DNA of 42,137 nt from Oligoflexia bacterium (lineage in GTDB: Bacteria > Bdellovibrionota > UBA1018 > CAIMNF01). How positions within the stretch are numbered: the first letter of the stretch is position 1; the number at the start of each line of letters is the position of its first letter. Location of the stretch: contig CAIOKW010000037.1 in assembly GCA_903858975.1 (NCBI GenBank), positions 1-42,137 on the forward strand, read 5' to 3'. Below the pieces are notes generated by a model that made no database searches, was not told the origin of the DNA, and saw nothing but the letters and a program-made list of their open reading frames with translations. The translations under genes were made by a program, and so were the position numbers. Of this stretch, positions 1 through 9,036 are shown one piece after another.

Positions 1-137
1 CTCTGGGGATCATCAACCCGAGATGGTCTAAACCCATTTACGGTTTGGGCCTTTTGATCGCACTTTTACTCGCATTTGGTTTTTTGTTCATCCCGATTTA
101 CATCTATGCCACCCAAGGCGGCGGAGGTAACCCATGA
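1..137 (+). CDS. sdhC: Succinate dehydrogenase cytochrome b subunit, C-terminal end (partial)
   Basis: The open frame runs in from the window edge and gives about 44 residues ending at a TGA that overlaps the next start as ATGA. The fragment has a short basic stretch (NPRWSK), then one long hydrophobic helix (GLGLLIALLLAFGFLFIPIYIY) and a short Gly-rich tail, as expected for the last transmembrane helix of the membrane anchor of complex II. The identification rests mainly on position: it directly precedes and is coupled to sdhA and sdhB, the usual sdhCAB order of B-type enzymes with a single anchor protein. The heme-ligand histidines lie outside the window. Confidence 0.8.
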   Translation, partial: LGIINPRWSKPIYGLGLLIALLLAFGFLFIPIYIYATQGGGGNP

Positions 138-2089
138 GTATCGATAGAATCCCGTTTTCAGGAAAATTAGATTCAGGCGTGCCAGAAGGACCACTCGAAA
201 AAAAGTGGGACCAGTATAAAGCGAACATGAAGCTCGTAAACCCTGCCAATAAACGTAAGTACACGGTGATCGTGGTGGGAACCGGGCTTGCGGGTGGAGC
301 AGCAGCCGCTTCACTGGCCGAGCTGGGTTACAACGTGAAATCGTTTTGCACCCACGATTCGGCACGAAGGGCGCACTCGATTGCGGCTCAGGGCGGAATC
401 AATGCGGCCAAAAGTTACCCGAACGATGGCGACAGTGTATGGCGTCTCTTCTACGACACCATCAAAGGCGGAGATTACCGCGCTCGTGAAGCCAACGTTT
501 ACCGGCTGGCTCAAAACTCGACCAACATCATCGACCAGTGTGTGGCTCAAGGGGTTCCTTTTGCTCGCGAATACAGCGGTGAACTTGCAAACCGTTCTTT
601 CGGTGGAGCCCAAGTGTCTCGAACCTTCTATGCGCGCGGCCAGACCGGGCAGCAATTGCTGTTGGGTGCATACAGCGCGCTGATGAAAGAAGTCGACAAA
701 GGCAAAGTCACGCTGTTCCCGTACCGGGAGATGCTGGATGTGGTCATGGTCGATGGCAAGGCCCGCGGGATCATCACCCGAAATCTCACCACCGGTGAGA
801 TCGAACGTCATGCCGCTGATGCAGTGGTGTTGGCGACGGGAGGCTATGGCCGGGTTTATTTCTTATCGACCAACGCCATGAACTCGAACGTCACCGCGAT
901 CTGGAGAGCACACCGAAGGGGCGCCCTTTTCGGCAATCCTTGTTACGTGCAAATTCACCCGACTTGCATTCCGGTATCCGGAAACCACCAAGCGAAGCTC
1001 ACCCTCATGTCAGAAAGCTTGCGAAACGACGGTCGGGTTTGGGTGCCGAAGAAAAAAGAAGACTGCAAAAAAGATCCAAGTCAGATCCCAGATGAAGATC
1101 GCGATTACTACTTGGAGCGCAAATATCCAAGTTTCGGAAACTTAGCCCCACGAGATATTTCTTCTCGTGCTGCAAAAGAAGTATGTGATGAAGGTCGTGG
1201 TGTTGGGTCTACTGGACTTGCGGTTTACCTCGACTTCCGAGATGCAATCAAGCGCGATGGAGAACCTGCGGTCCGTGAAAGATATGGCAACTTGTTTGAC
1301 ATGTATCACGAGATCACAAACGAAAACCCGTATAAAACCCCAATGAGAATTTACCCAGCCGTTCACTATACGATGGGTGGACTTTGGGTCGATTACTCTC
1401 TTCAAACCACCCTTCCGGGATTGTTTGCGGCGGGTGAAGCGAACTTCTCTGATCACGGAGCGAATCGCCTCGGAGCATCAGCCCTCATGCAAGGATTGTC
1501 GGATGGATACTTTGTTCTTCCTTACACGGTAACGAATTACTTGGGAACACATGCCACTGAGCTTTTAAAGAAAGTGGACACGAACCATCCTGCCTTCGTA
1601 TCGGCTGAAAAAGAAGTTCACGATGGAATTCAAAAACTTCTTGAGGTCGGGAAAAAAGGGAAGCGAACTCCGATTGAGATCTACCGCGAACTTGGGCAAG
1701 TGGTGTGGGATAAAATCGGAATGGCGAGAACTGAGCAGGGCTTAAAAGAGGCTCTCGAGCACATACAGAAGCTTCAAAATGATTTTGATCACGATCTCCA
1801 GCTCACAGGGGATGATCAAATGAATAAGAATCTCGAGACCGCGGGTCGCTTGGGCGACTTCTTGGGGCTCGCAGCCCTCATGGCTCGCGATGCGCTTGAA
1901 AGAAAAGAATCTTGTGGCGGACACTTCCGGGTCGAAAGCCAAACTCCAGATGGAGAGGCTGAGCGAGATGATGAGCACTACGCACATGTTGCTGCTTGGG
2001 AGTATAAGGGCAAGGGTGGAGTTCCCGTCATGCATAAAGAGAAATTGATCTATGAGAATGTGAAACTCTCAGTGAGGAGCTATAAGTAA
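134..2089 (+). CDS. sdhA: Succinate dehydrogenase flavoprotein subunit SdhA
   Basis: Catalytic subunit of complex II (succinate to fumarate, with electrons passed to SdhB), on the cytoplasmic face of the membrane; it links the TCA cycle to the quinone pool. The 651-residue product has the FAD dinucleotide fold near residues 44-68 (VVGTGLAGG). Residue H81 in HSIAAQGGIN is the family's covalent FAD attachment histidine. It also has HPTCIP, the substrate-side motif RDISSRA, and the late FAD-binding segment GLFAAGEANFSDHGANRLGA. The N-terminal extension and length fit the B-type group found in Bacillus, Bacteroidetes and epsilon/deltaproteobacteria. The start overlaps the sdhC stop (ATGA) and the stop overlaps the sdhB start (TAATG), so the three genes are translationally coupled. 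All expected motifs are intact. Confidence 0.97.
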   Translation: MSIDRIPFSGKLDSGVPEGPLEKKWDQYKANMKLVNPANKRKYTVIVVGTGLAGGAAAASLAELGYNVKSFCTHDSARRAHSIAAQGGINAAKSYPNDGDSVWRLFYDTIKGGDYRAREANVYRLAQNSTNIIDQCVAQGVPFAREYSGELANRSFGGAQVSRTFYARGQTGQQLLLGAYSALMKEVDKGKVTLFPYREMLDVVMVDGKARGIITRNLTTGEIERHAADAVVLATGGYGRVYFLSTNAMNSNVTAIWRAHRRGALFGNPCYVQIHPTCIPVSGNHQAKLTLMSESLRNDGRVWVPKKKEDCKKDPSQIPDEDRDYYLERKYPSFGNLAPRDISSRAAKEVCDEGRGVGSTGLAVYLDFRDAIKRDGEPAVRERYGNLFDMYHEITNENPYKTPMRIYPAVHYTMGGLWVDYSLQTTLPGLFAAGEANFSDHGANRLGASALMQGLSDGYFVLPYTVTNYLGTHATELLKKVDTNHPAFVSAEKEVHDGIQKLLEVGKKGKRTPIEIYRELGQVVWDKIGMARTEQGLKEALEHIQKLQNDFDHDLQLTGDDQMNKNLETAGRLGDFLGLAALMARDALERKESCGGHFRVESQTPDGEAERDDEHYAHVAAWEYKGKGGVPVMHKEKLIYENVKLSVRSYK

Positions 2090-2895
2090 TGAGCACTTCT
2101 AATATGAAAACCATGAATGTTCGCTTAAAAGTATGGCGTCAAGAAGGTCCGGCGTCGCCGGGAGCTTTTGAAGAATACAGCCTAAGCAATGTGCTCGTTG
2201 ATATGTCTTTTCTTGAGATGCTCGATGTCCTAAATGAAAAACTCATTAAAGAAGGCAAGCGTCCGCTCGAGTTTGAAAGTGATTGTCGCGAAGGAATTTG
2301 CGGAACCTGTTCTTTGATGGTTCAAGGGCAGGCACATGGACCGGTTCGCGGAGCGACCACCTGTCAGCTCTATATGCGATCATTTCAAGACAATGAACTG
2401 ATCACGATTGAACCGTGGCGTGCAAAAGCATTTCCCGTACTTCGTGATTTAGTGACTGATCGCCGCGCATTTGATCGAATTCAAATGTCCGGAGGTTACA
2501 CGAATGCGAAGACCGGACCTCACATTGATGCAAACGCAATCTTGGTACCGAAAGACATTGCAGACCGTGCAATGGATGCAGCGGCATGTATTGGTTGTGG
2601 TGCCTGTGTTGCGGCTTGCCCGAACGCATCGGCTTCACTCTTCACTTCGGCTAAGATCACTCAGCTTGCCCTACTTCCTCAGGGGCAGGTAGATCGCAAG
2701 CGTCGTGTGATTCGAATGGTAGATCAAATGGATAAAGAAGGCTTCGGAAGTTGCTCCAATCTTCAAGAGTGTGAAGCAGCTTGTCCGAAGAAGATCTCCA
2801 TCCAGAATATTGCGATCATGAAGCAAGAGTACCTGAAGGCAGCGATTTCAGCTGACTTCCGCGCAGGCATGGGAAGTGCTGACGGCGGAGCTTGA
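2089..2895 (+). CDS. sdhB: Succinate dehydrogenase iron-sulfur subunit SdhB
   Basis: Electron-transfer subunit of complex II, relaying electrons from the flavin in SdhA to quinone at the membrane anchor. It is 268 residues long. The N-terminal ferredoxin-like domain holds the 2Fe-2S ligands C66, C71, C74 (CREGICGTC) and C92. The C-terminal domain holds the 4Fe-4S ligands in CIGCGACVAACP (C167, C170, C173) with C177. C222, C228 and C232 complete the remaining clusters, in the pattern expected for 3Fe-4S and 4Fe-4S centres. It is the last gene of sdhCAB and is followed 26 bp later by a clear hairpin terminator. Confidence 0.97.
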   Translation: MSTSNMKTMNVRLKVWRQEGPASPGAFEEYSLSNVLVDMSFLEMLDVLNEKLIKEGKRPLEFESDCREGICGTCSLMVQGQAHGPVRGATTCQLYMRSFQDNELITIEPWRAKAFPVLRDLVTDRRAFDRIQMSGGYTNAKTGPHIDANAILVPKDIADRAMDAAACIGCGACVAACPNASASLFTSAKITQLALLPQGQVDRKRRVIRMVDQMDKEGFGSCSNLQECEAACPKKISIQNIAIMKQEYLKAAISADFRAGMGSADGGA

Positions 2896-2921
2896 TCTTC
2901 GTTTAAACGGAATTCAAAAGG

Positions 2922-2952
2922 CCCATCTTGCCTCAGGCAAGGTGGGTTTTTT
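2922..2952 (+). terminator. Intrinsic terminator of sdhCAB, probably bidirectional
   Basis: An 11-bp stem (cccatcttgcc / ggcaaggtggg, one G-T pair in RNA) with a 3-nt loop tca is followed directly by six T. It sits between the converging sdhB and phosphopantetheinyl transferase genes and reaches the stop codon of the latter, so it may serve both directions, although the minus-strand T tract is poor. Confidence 0.9.
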
Positions 2953-3484
2953 ATTTGGATCGGTAAGTGGCGAGGGTCGCAATAAAATCCGAATCGGGTG
3001 ATTCGAGGCTTTCAAAATTCACATTGCTCAGACTTGCGATCTCAAGGTGAATGGAGTCTTTGAGGCCTAAGCGAGTGAGCTTTCCATAAGCTTCTTTTTG
3101 GGTCCAGAGTTCTAAAAAGTGGCGAGTCTGAAGTTCAGAGTTTTCTGCGAAAGACTTCAGTGCCTTGATTTCATTTTCATGAAAAAAACGTTCCGCAATT
3201 TTCATCGGATCTTGCTGGGTTTTGCGAGCCTTAGGTTCAATGTCCACTCCGAGCTCTGTGGTTTCTGAATAGACCAAAAGGACTCGGGATTCGGAGTGGG
3301 AATAGCTTAAGTGAAGTGGGCTCTTTCCTAACCAATGAGGCCCATCCCCCCTAACTTCGAGTTTGCCAAGGGGATCACTCATTACGCTTTGGACGTGAGA
3401 TTCAAGATTCCTTCTAGTCTCCATGCGGTCTCCCGCATGAGAAAACCACGCTCCAAAGTAATGGGGGGATTTGAAGGCCTGCAT
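2951..3484 (-). CDS. 4'-phosphopantetheinyl transferase superfamily protein
   Basis: Transfers phosphopantetheine from CoA to a carrier-protein serine, in the cytoplasm. The 177-residue product carries the two family signatures: GVDIE at 79-83 (Mg-binding Asp/Glu) and WTQKEAYGKL from residue 127 (catalytic Lys/Glu), with SYSHS around residue 60 as the N-terminal conserved segment. It is intermediate in length between AcpS (about 120) and Sfp-type enzymes (about 230), and the N-terminal half-domain is short. No carrier protein or synthase is nearby, so the target (fatty-acid ACP or a secondary-metabolite carrier) cannot be read from context. It starts 3 nt after the stop of the upstream exported-protein gene and is probably co-transcribed with it; no strong ribosome binding site is visible, so coupling is likely. 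Confidence 0.85.
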   Translation of the reverse strand: MQAFKSPHYFGAWFSHAGDRMETRRNLESHVQSVMSDPLGKLEVRGDGPHWLGKSPLHLSYSHSESRVLLVYSETTELGVDIEPKARKTQQDPMKIAERFFHENEIKALKSFAENSELQTRHFLELWTQKEAYGKLTRLGLKDSIHLEIASLSNVNFESLESPDSDFIATLATYRSK

Positions 3485-3487
3485 GAA

Positions 3488-3925
3488 TCAGCGATTATTT
3501 TTGGATGAAGGGCTGAGTATGCAGGTAAAGCGCGCATGGTTTTTTTCGCCAGAGGGCTCCATCTGCTCATAAGCCCAAGTTCCGTTTGAAGCGTTCACGA
3601 CGGTTAGGCTAAAATTGGAAATGACCCCCCTGCGATCACCGGTATGTCCGAAGACTCCGTTGTCTCGTGCCTGAACATCAAAGAAGACATTTCCAGAAAT
3701 GAATCGAAGCTTATTCTCCGAGGTAAAAGCGTAGTTATCTAGTTCTCCTTCGATCTCCCCTTCGGCGTCGCGCTTAAAGGAGATTTCAGAAACAAATTGT
3801 GTCGCGCGAAGTCTGCAATGAAGTTTGAGTGGATCAACCGGTGCAATTGAAGGTGCGCTCACGGCTCGGTCTGAGCAGAGGGTGGTAATCAGGGCGATGA
3901 AAGTCAAAGCTGCTAGGTTACGCAT
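3488..3925 (-). CDS. Exported protein of unknown function
   Basis: A 145-residue product with a clear Sec signal peptide (basic MRN, hydrophobic core, likely cleavage after VSA near residue 24). The mature part is about 120 residues with two cysteines, one near the start of the mature chain and one near the end, which could pair. It is predicted to be mostly beta, with repeated short polar strands, but no family is recognised. It lies between an MFS permease gene and the phosphopantetheinyl transferase on the same strand, with only 3 nt to the latter. No function is proposed. Confidence 0.75.
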   Translation of the reverse strand: MRNLAALTFIALITTLCSDRAVSAPSIAPVDPLKLHCRLRATQFVSEISFKRDAEGEIEGELDNYAFTSENKLRFISGNVFFDVQARDNGVFGHTGDRRGVISNFSLTVVNASNGTWAYEQMEPSGEKNHARFTCILSPSSKNNR

Positions 3926-3947
3926 AGATTGACGCTTATAGCTAAAG

Positions 3948-5186
3948 TCAGCGGACTTGGCCAGGGTTTTCTTCTAAGAAATCCAGATTTCGGCCAAAGG
4001 TGTCAGGAAGCTTTGAAATCGCAAATAATCCCAGAGAGAAGGAGGTCGCTCCAAGGAGTGCGCTCGAAGGAAGAATGCCGTGAGATTTGCTAAGGTATTG
4101 AAATGAAATGGATAAAGGAATAACGGAGGCTCGAATGAGGTTGGTGAGGGTGCTCGTCAGGGTCACCCGTAAATTCGTACCAAAAGTCTCTGCGATCCAC
4201 GCAATGAGGGTGGCGAAGTAGCCATTTCCAAAACCAATCAGGAACCTCACCCCATAAAAGCCCATAGCACTGGTGCCGACCGAGAAGAGAGGATGAAAAA
4301 GGGCGATGCTCCCTCCCATGAGGATGAAAATCAGAACGGCTTTCTTTCGACTCTTCAGTTTTTGGCTGAGCACTCCACATGCAATGTCCCCCAAGATCGC
4401 GCCCAAGTAACCCATCATGATCGTGGTGCCTGCGGTTACCTCCCCCTGAACTCCGAGTGCTCGGGAAAATTCGGGAGCAAAGTAGGATAAAATCCCAGCG
4501 ACATACCAAATGGGAACTCCGGCCAAGAAGGCAAGTCCCATCAACTTCAGGCGCTTGCTGGAATTAAATACCATCGAGAGAGATCCCCACATCACCGGTT
4601 CCTTCTCTTTTCTTCGACTCAAAAACAAAGGCGATTCCTGAACGCTCATTCGAGCGAAGAGTAGGATAAACCCTAAAGCTCCCCCTAAGCGGTAAGCGTT
4701 TTGCCAAGTGAGCGCCTGTGAAATGAAGCTTGAGGATGCGGCACCGAGAAAGCCGATGGATGCGACAAATGCTGAGCCCAGCCCTCGAGTCTCTTGAGGT
4801 AAAGCTTCACTGACGAGCGTGATTGCGGCACCCAGTTCTCCCGCAAGTCCAAAGCCCGCCAGAAAGCGTAGGGTGGCGTAGCCGGTAAAATCATGAATAT
4901 AAGCATTAAAAAAAGTGGCAAAGGAATAGAGGAAAATCGATCCAAAAAGAGCTTCCTTTCGTCCCTTTCGATCGCCCATGACTCCAAAGAAGAGTCCTCC
5001 ACAAAGCATTCCGGCCATCTGAATGTTGAGAAGGGTTGCGCCTACTGAAAATAAGTCATTTCCTTGATACCCTAAGCTCTTCAGGCTCTCCACTCGGACG
5101 GTGCCATAGAGTACTAAATCGTATAGATCGACGAAGTAACCGAAGGCCGCAATCCAGAGTAGTTTTTGTTTTAAAATCGAGCGCAT
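3948..5186 (-). CDS. MFS permease, metabolite:H+ symporter / phosphate permease type
   Basis: Inner-membrane secondary transporter of about 412 residues with roughly 12 hydrophobic segments. It has the MFS loop signature GDRKGRKEAL between helices 2 and 3, and a second signature region FGLAGELGAAITLVSEALPQ typical of the sugar/organic-acid symporter branch. FVDLYDLVLYG in helix 1 resembles the aspartate-bearing helix of phosphate and metabolite symporters; the substrate cannot be named. The frame stays open further upstream, but the start at MRSILKQK is chosen because helix 1 follows at once and the upstream residues are not membrane-like. Its start codon is only 20 bp from the start of the divergent tricorn-like gene, so promoters of the two must lie inside each other's coding sequence. 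Confidence 0.88.
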   Translation of the reverse strand: MRSILKQKLLWIAAFGYFVDLYDLVLYGTVRVESLKSLGYQGNDLFSVGATLLNIQMAGMLCGGLFFGVMGDRKGRKEALFGSIFLYSFATFFNAYIHDFTGYATLRFLAGFGLAGELGAAITLVSEALPQETRGLGSAFVASIGFLGAASSSFISQALTWQNAYRLGGALGFILLFARMSVQESPLFLSRRKEKEPVMWGSLSMVFNSSKRLKLMGLAFLAGVPIWYVAGILSYFAPEFSRALGVQGEVTAGTTIMMGYLGAILGDIACGVLSQKLKSRKKAVLIFILMGGSIALFHPLFSVGTSAMGFYGVRFLIGFGNGYFATLIAWIAETFGTNLRVTLTSTLTNLIRASVIPLSISFQYLSKSHGILPSSALLGATSFSLGLFAISKLPDTFGRNLDFLEENPGQVR

Positions 5187-5205
5187 GTCTCCTAAACTTA
5201 GCCCT

Positions 5206-8200
5206 ATGGGATACTTATCGCAACCGACATTGAGTTCAACGCACCTGTATTTTGTTTCTGAAGAAGATCTATGGAGTGTGACGCTCGATCGTCTGAGTCC
5301 GGCAGTTCGCCTCACTTCAGGGCAGGGGCCGATTGCCAGTCCTCGCGTATCACCGGATGGAAATTGGATCGCGCTTGCGAGTGAGGAAGAGGGGCATTGT
5401 GAAATCTACTTGATGCCCTCCCAGGGTGGGGAGTTGAGACGTATTACTTTCATGGGAGGATGGTCTTATCCGATCGGATGGCTCGATGATGAAACCATTC
5501 TCTTTAAGTCAAACGCACACCATCCACATCGGATGCAGGAGTTTTTTCAAATTAAAATATCACTCGGCGCAGAGATGCCGCTCAACTTAGGTGAGGGGAC
5601 AAATTTATCCGTCTCAAAAACCGGTGAAGTCATCATTGAACGCAACATGCATCGCCCGGATCCGTCGTACTGGAAGCGCTATCGGGGCGGAACGATGGGC
5701 CAGTTTTGGGTGGCTCATAATTTTAATTCCGAATTTAAAAAATTAAACGAACTTCAGGGAAACCTTTCTTGTCCTCAGTGGAGTCAGGGAAGGATTTTTT
5801 ATCTCAGTGATGAAACGGGGCTAGGACGAATTTATTCTTGTGATCCGGACGGTAAAAACAAAAAAGCTCATGCAAGCCAATTCCAGTCAGAGTTCTATTT
5901 CAGAAATCTTACGTCAAACGGTACCCTTTTCGCCTTTCAATCGGCAGGGGATCTCTATTTCTTTGACCCCAGTGCGGATGAAATCAAAAAACTCGATCTT
6001 GAGCTTTCCACGGATCGTGCAAAGGGGCGCCGGAAAACAATTCAGGTCGCTGAGGGTTTTCAAAATTATTCACTTCAGCCACAAGGAGAAAAACTCCTGA
6101 TCGAGGCTCGAGGCAAAGTGTTGCAGTTCGCTCATTGGGGTGGGCCCATTTCTCAGATTGGACGAGAGTTTTCAGTTCGCTATAAGCATCCTGACTGGCT
6201 CGCTGACGGAAAGCGAGTGGTCGTCGTTCGTGATGCGGGATTGGTAGAAGAGCTTCAAGTGTTTACGGATCGTGGAGAGCCTCTACTCACCATCTCCGGT
6301 TCAGAATTAAAAGACGGTTTCGGTCGAGTGATTCAATTGAAAGCTTCACCGCGACGAGATGAAGTGGTTTTGTCGAATCATCGAAATGAACTCATTCACG
6401 TAAACCTTGAAACCAGTGAGGCGCGAGTCCTCTTTCAGAATCCCTACCATTTAATGCAGGACTTTGATTGGTCACCCGATGGGCGCTACGTGGCTTTTAG
6501 TCAGAGTTTGCAGCCGAATCAAGCTCGAATTGCTATCGTTGACCTTTCCCACTTCCAGATTCATCCAGTGACCCAAGCGTTCTTAGAGGATTTTTATCCC
6601 TCGTTTGATCCAGAAGGGCGCTACCTTTATTTTCTTTCTCGTCGAGCATTCAATCCGATTTATGACGACGCGATCTTTGATATGACTTTTGCGAAAGCGC
6701 GCCTTCCGTTCTTGGTGATTTTAAAGGCAGGGGACCCCGTTCCCTTTGTCAAAGAATCCCGCCTTCCGGATTCGCTCTCACGAACCCCTTCCGTTTCTGT
6801 TCCTTACTCTGAGGTTCGATGTGAGATTGATTTCGACGGAATTGAAGAGCGAGTCATGCAGTTTCCAGTTCCTGAGGCTAAATACACTCGGATCATGGGC
6901 GTCGGTAAAAAAGTGCTTTGGTCGTATGAAGCCGTTCAGGGAACGCTTGATGTTTCGATGCCGAGCGCGAGTACTCCAGAAGGAAAAGAATACGTCGATT
7001 GTTTTGATTTCGAGACCAATCGATTTGAGTATTTTGGCACAGGGATCACCGATTTTAAGGTTCGTCCCAGCTGTGGCTTAAGAATGATCCGCCAGGGAAA
7101 TCAACTTCGCATTGTGAAGGCCAATGAAAAAGCCGATGATTCAACTGCGCGCGATCCGGTGGGGCAGAAATCCGGGGTCATTGATCTTTCTCGCGTACAG
7201 GTGATGGTGGAGCCTAAAGAAGAATGGATCCACATGTTCAAAGATGCTTGGCGCCAGCAAAAAGAATATTTTTGGAAGGCCGATCTCGGCGGCATGGATT
7301 GGAATGCGGTTTACAAACGCTACGAGCCGATTTTGCAAAAAGTGAGTTGCCGCCGTGAATTCTCAGATTTGATTTGGGAATTGATTGGAGAACTTGGAAC
7401 TTCTCATGCCTATGAGCGTGGCGGTGACTACCGAGGTGTTCCGGTTTATGCGATTGGACTCCTGGGGGCTGATTTTTCTTGGAACTATGAGAAGAATGGA
7501 TACGAAATCACTCGTTTGGTGGTGGGAGATCGCTGGAATATGGAGTCAAGCTCGCCCTTGATTGCCCCTGGGATTAACCTCAAGGTCGGAGATTTGTTGG
7601 TGGAAGTCGCTGGCATTCGGCTCTCAGCTGAAATGCATCCTCACTCAGCCACGATGAATTTAGCGGGAAAAGAAGCCTGGATTCGCTTTCAGCGAAAATC
7701 TCAAAAGAATGTAGAAGAATCTCTCATCCGTTTACTTCGGAATGAACAGCCGGCACGGTACCGCGATTGGGTGGAAGAAAAGCGCAAGCAAGTGAAGGCT
7801 CTTTCGGGTGGACGGCTGGGCTATATTCACATCCCCAATATGGTGGGGCAGGGGTTTGCAGAGTTTCATCGAAACTTTTTGCAAGAACTGGAGTCGGAAG
7901 GCTTGGTGGTCGATGTTCGCTACAATGGTGGTGGGCATGTGTCCCAGCTCATTTTGGATCGTCTCGCTCGCAAACCACTCGGCCGGGATGAGTCTCGTTG
8001 GCTGGGCGTGAAATCGATTCCCTATGAAACACCAAGAAAAGTCGTCATCGCAGTCACAAATGAATACGCTGGCTCAGATGGGGATATTTTTTCGCATACC
8101 TTTAAGGTTCGAAAAATCGGAAAGCTCGTCGGAACTCGTACTTGGGGTGGAGTGGTCGGGATATGGCCTAGAAACTCACATATTGATGGCGGATATACGA

Positions 8201-8373
8201 CTCAGCCCGAATTCGCAACCTGGTTCCCTGAAATTGAATATGCGCTTGAAAATTACGGAGCAGAGCCTGACTTGGTTGTGGAGCAACCCCCACACCTCTT
8301 AAGAGAGGGAAAAGATCCGCAGCTTGAGGCTGCCATTTTAGACGCGATGAAATCTTTGGACGCGGCACTATGA
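5206..8373 (+). CDS. Tricorn-like protease (beta-propeller, PDZ, S41 peptidase)
   Basis: Large cytosolic peptidase that in archaea degrades oligopeptides released by the proteasome. There is no signal peptide. The N-terminal half has TolB/WD40-like propeller strands with repeated S-P-D-G motifs (SPRVSPDGNWIALAS, WSPDGRYVAFS). A core domain follows, then a PDZ-like segment (GINLKVGDLLVEVAG) and a C-terminal S41 fold. Catalytic positions match Tricorn: the Ser-His pair in ELGTSHAYE (about residues 733-734 from the chosen start), the nucleophile serine in NEYAGSDGD (about 957) and a glutamate in GAEPDL (about 1020). The start at MGYLSQPTL is preferred over one 21 nt upstream because tricorn proteins begin with this strand. 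It overlaps the next gene by ATGA. Confidence 0.92.
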   Translation: MGYLSQPTLSSTHLYFVSEEDLWSVTLDRLSPAVRLTSGQGPIASPRVSPDGNWIALASEEEGHCEIYLMPSQGGELRRITFMGGWSYPIGWLDDETILFKSNAHHPHRMQEFFQIKISLGAEMPLNLGEGTNLSVSKTGEVIIERNMHRPDPSYWKRYRGGTMGQFWVAHNFNSEFKKLNELQGNLSCPQWSQGRIFYLSDETGLGRIYSCDPDGKNKKAHASQFQSEFYFRNLTSNGTLFAFQSAGDLYFFDPSADEIKKLDLELSTDRAKGRRKTIQVAEGFQNYSLQPQGEKLLIEARGKVLQFAHWGGPISQIGREFSVRYKHPDWLADGKRVVVVRDAGLVEELQVFTDRGEPLLTISGSELKDGFGRVIQLKASPRRDEVVLSNHRNELIHVNLETSEARVLFQNPYHLMQDFDWSPDGRYVAFSQSLQPNQARIAIVDLSHFQIHPVTQAFLEDFYPSFDPEGRYLYFLSRRAFNPIYDDAIFDMTFAKARLPFLVILKAGDPVPFVKESRLPDSLSRTPSVSVPYSEVRCEIDFDGIEERVMQFPVPEAKYTRIMGVGKKVLWSYEAVQGTLDVSMPSASTPEGKEYVDCFDFETNRFEYFGTGITDFKVRPSCGLRMIRQGNQLRIVKANEKADDSTARDPVGQKSGVIDLSRVQVMVEPKEEWIHMFKDAWRQQKEYFWKADLGGMDWNAVYKRYEPILQKVSCRREFSDLIWELIGELGTSHAYERGGDYRGVPVYAIGLLGADFSWNYEKNGYEITRLVVGDRWNMESSSPLIAPGINLKVGDLLVEVAGIRLSAEMHPHSATMNLAGKEAWIRFQRKSQKNVEESLIRLLRNEQPARYRDWVEEKRKQVKALSGGRLGYIHIPNMVGQGFAEFHRNFLQELESEGLVVDVRYNGGGHVSQLILDRLARKPLGRDESRWLGVKSIPYETPRKVVIAVTNEYAGSDGDIFSHTFKVRKIGKLVGTRTWGGVVGIWPRNSHIDGGYTTQPEFATWFPEIEYALENYGAEPDLVVEQPPHLLREGKDPQLEAAILDAMKSLDAAL

Positions 8374-9035
8374 GCATTCAGCTTGCCTTAGGTAAGTTTA
8401 ATCCTGACCATTTTTCACACTTCTCAAAGGCGTTCTCAGTGGTGGAGGTGGATCTAGCGGCTTATTTTAAATGGGAGCCTCGTGAGCAAAAGCGATTTCG
8501 AGATTGGATCTTAAAAAAGTCCATGGGAGTGATTCCTAGAGTTTCTCTTCGTACTCAGAAGTCTGACGAAGAATTCTCTGATTTGTTCGTAGCTGGAATG
8601 GAAGAATTTAAAGATCACCTTCAATTCTTTCTGATTACATCGGGGCGAAAAAGTTTTGATCTTGCGAGGGATCTCCGCATGCATCGAGCCCTTCTCCACG
8701 CACAAAAGCAGAGCTTGGCGCCTTTGTTTTTCGAGTGGGGTGAAGAGGATGATCTCAAAACGATGCTCCCGGTGAAGGATGTTTATCCGGGAGCGGGGAT
8801 GGTGCTCGATCTGGATGTTCACCGAAGCTCAATCAAGAAGTGTGAGGGTCCGATTCACTTTAAGTTGCACGGTTGGCACCCTGAGCGTTGGATGCGGCGC
8901 TATGGCGAGAGTCTCACGGCGAAACTTGTGAAAAGAATTCCCAAAACTGGATCGTTTGTGCTCATTCTGTCCCACTCTGGGCGTGTAGAAGAGGGGCATT
9001 CGTTTGCTAAAGCCATTTTGGATTTGAAGGGTTAG
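8370..9035 (+). CDS. DUF72-like (YecE family) protein, divergent
   Basis: A 221-residue soluble protein with no signal peptide. The segment FKLHGWHPERWMRRYGESL resembles the DUF72 (YecE) motif in which an R/K-x-H-G is followed by W and Y. The final segment VLILSHSGRVEEGHSFAKA resembles the closing strand and helix of that TIM-barrel family, which normally has an FNN at this place. The similarity is weak and the family has no established reaction. It is coupled to the tricorn-like gene by a 4-nt overlap and followed 1 nt later by copA, so it belongs to the same transcription unit. Confidence 0.55.
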   Translation: MSIQLALGKFNPDHFSHFSKAFSVVEVDLAAYFKWEPREQKRFRDWILKKSMGVIPRVSLRTQKSDEEFSDLFVAGMEEFKDHLQFFLITSGRKSFDLARDLRMHRALLHAQKQSLAPLFFEWGEEDDLKTMLPVKDVYPGAGMVLDLDVHRSSIKKCEGPIHFKLHGWHPERWMRRYGESLTAKLVKRIPKTGSFVLILSHSGRVEEGHSFAKAILDLKG

Positions 9036-9036
9036 G

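Noticed and set aside
311..811. Open frame of 166 codons on the minus strand inside sdhA
   Set aside because: It lies wholly opposite a strongly conserved gene and has no family features or ribosome binding site.
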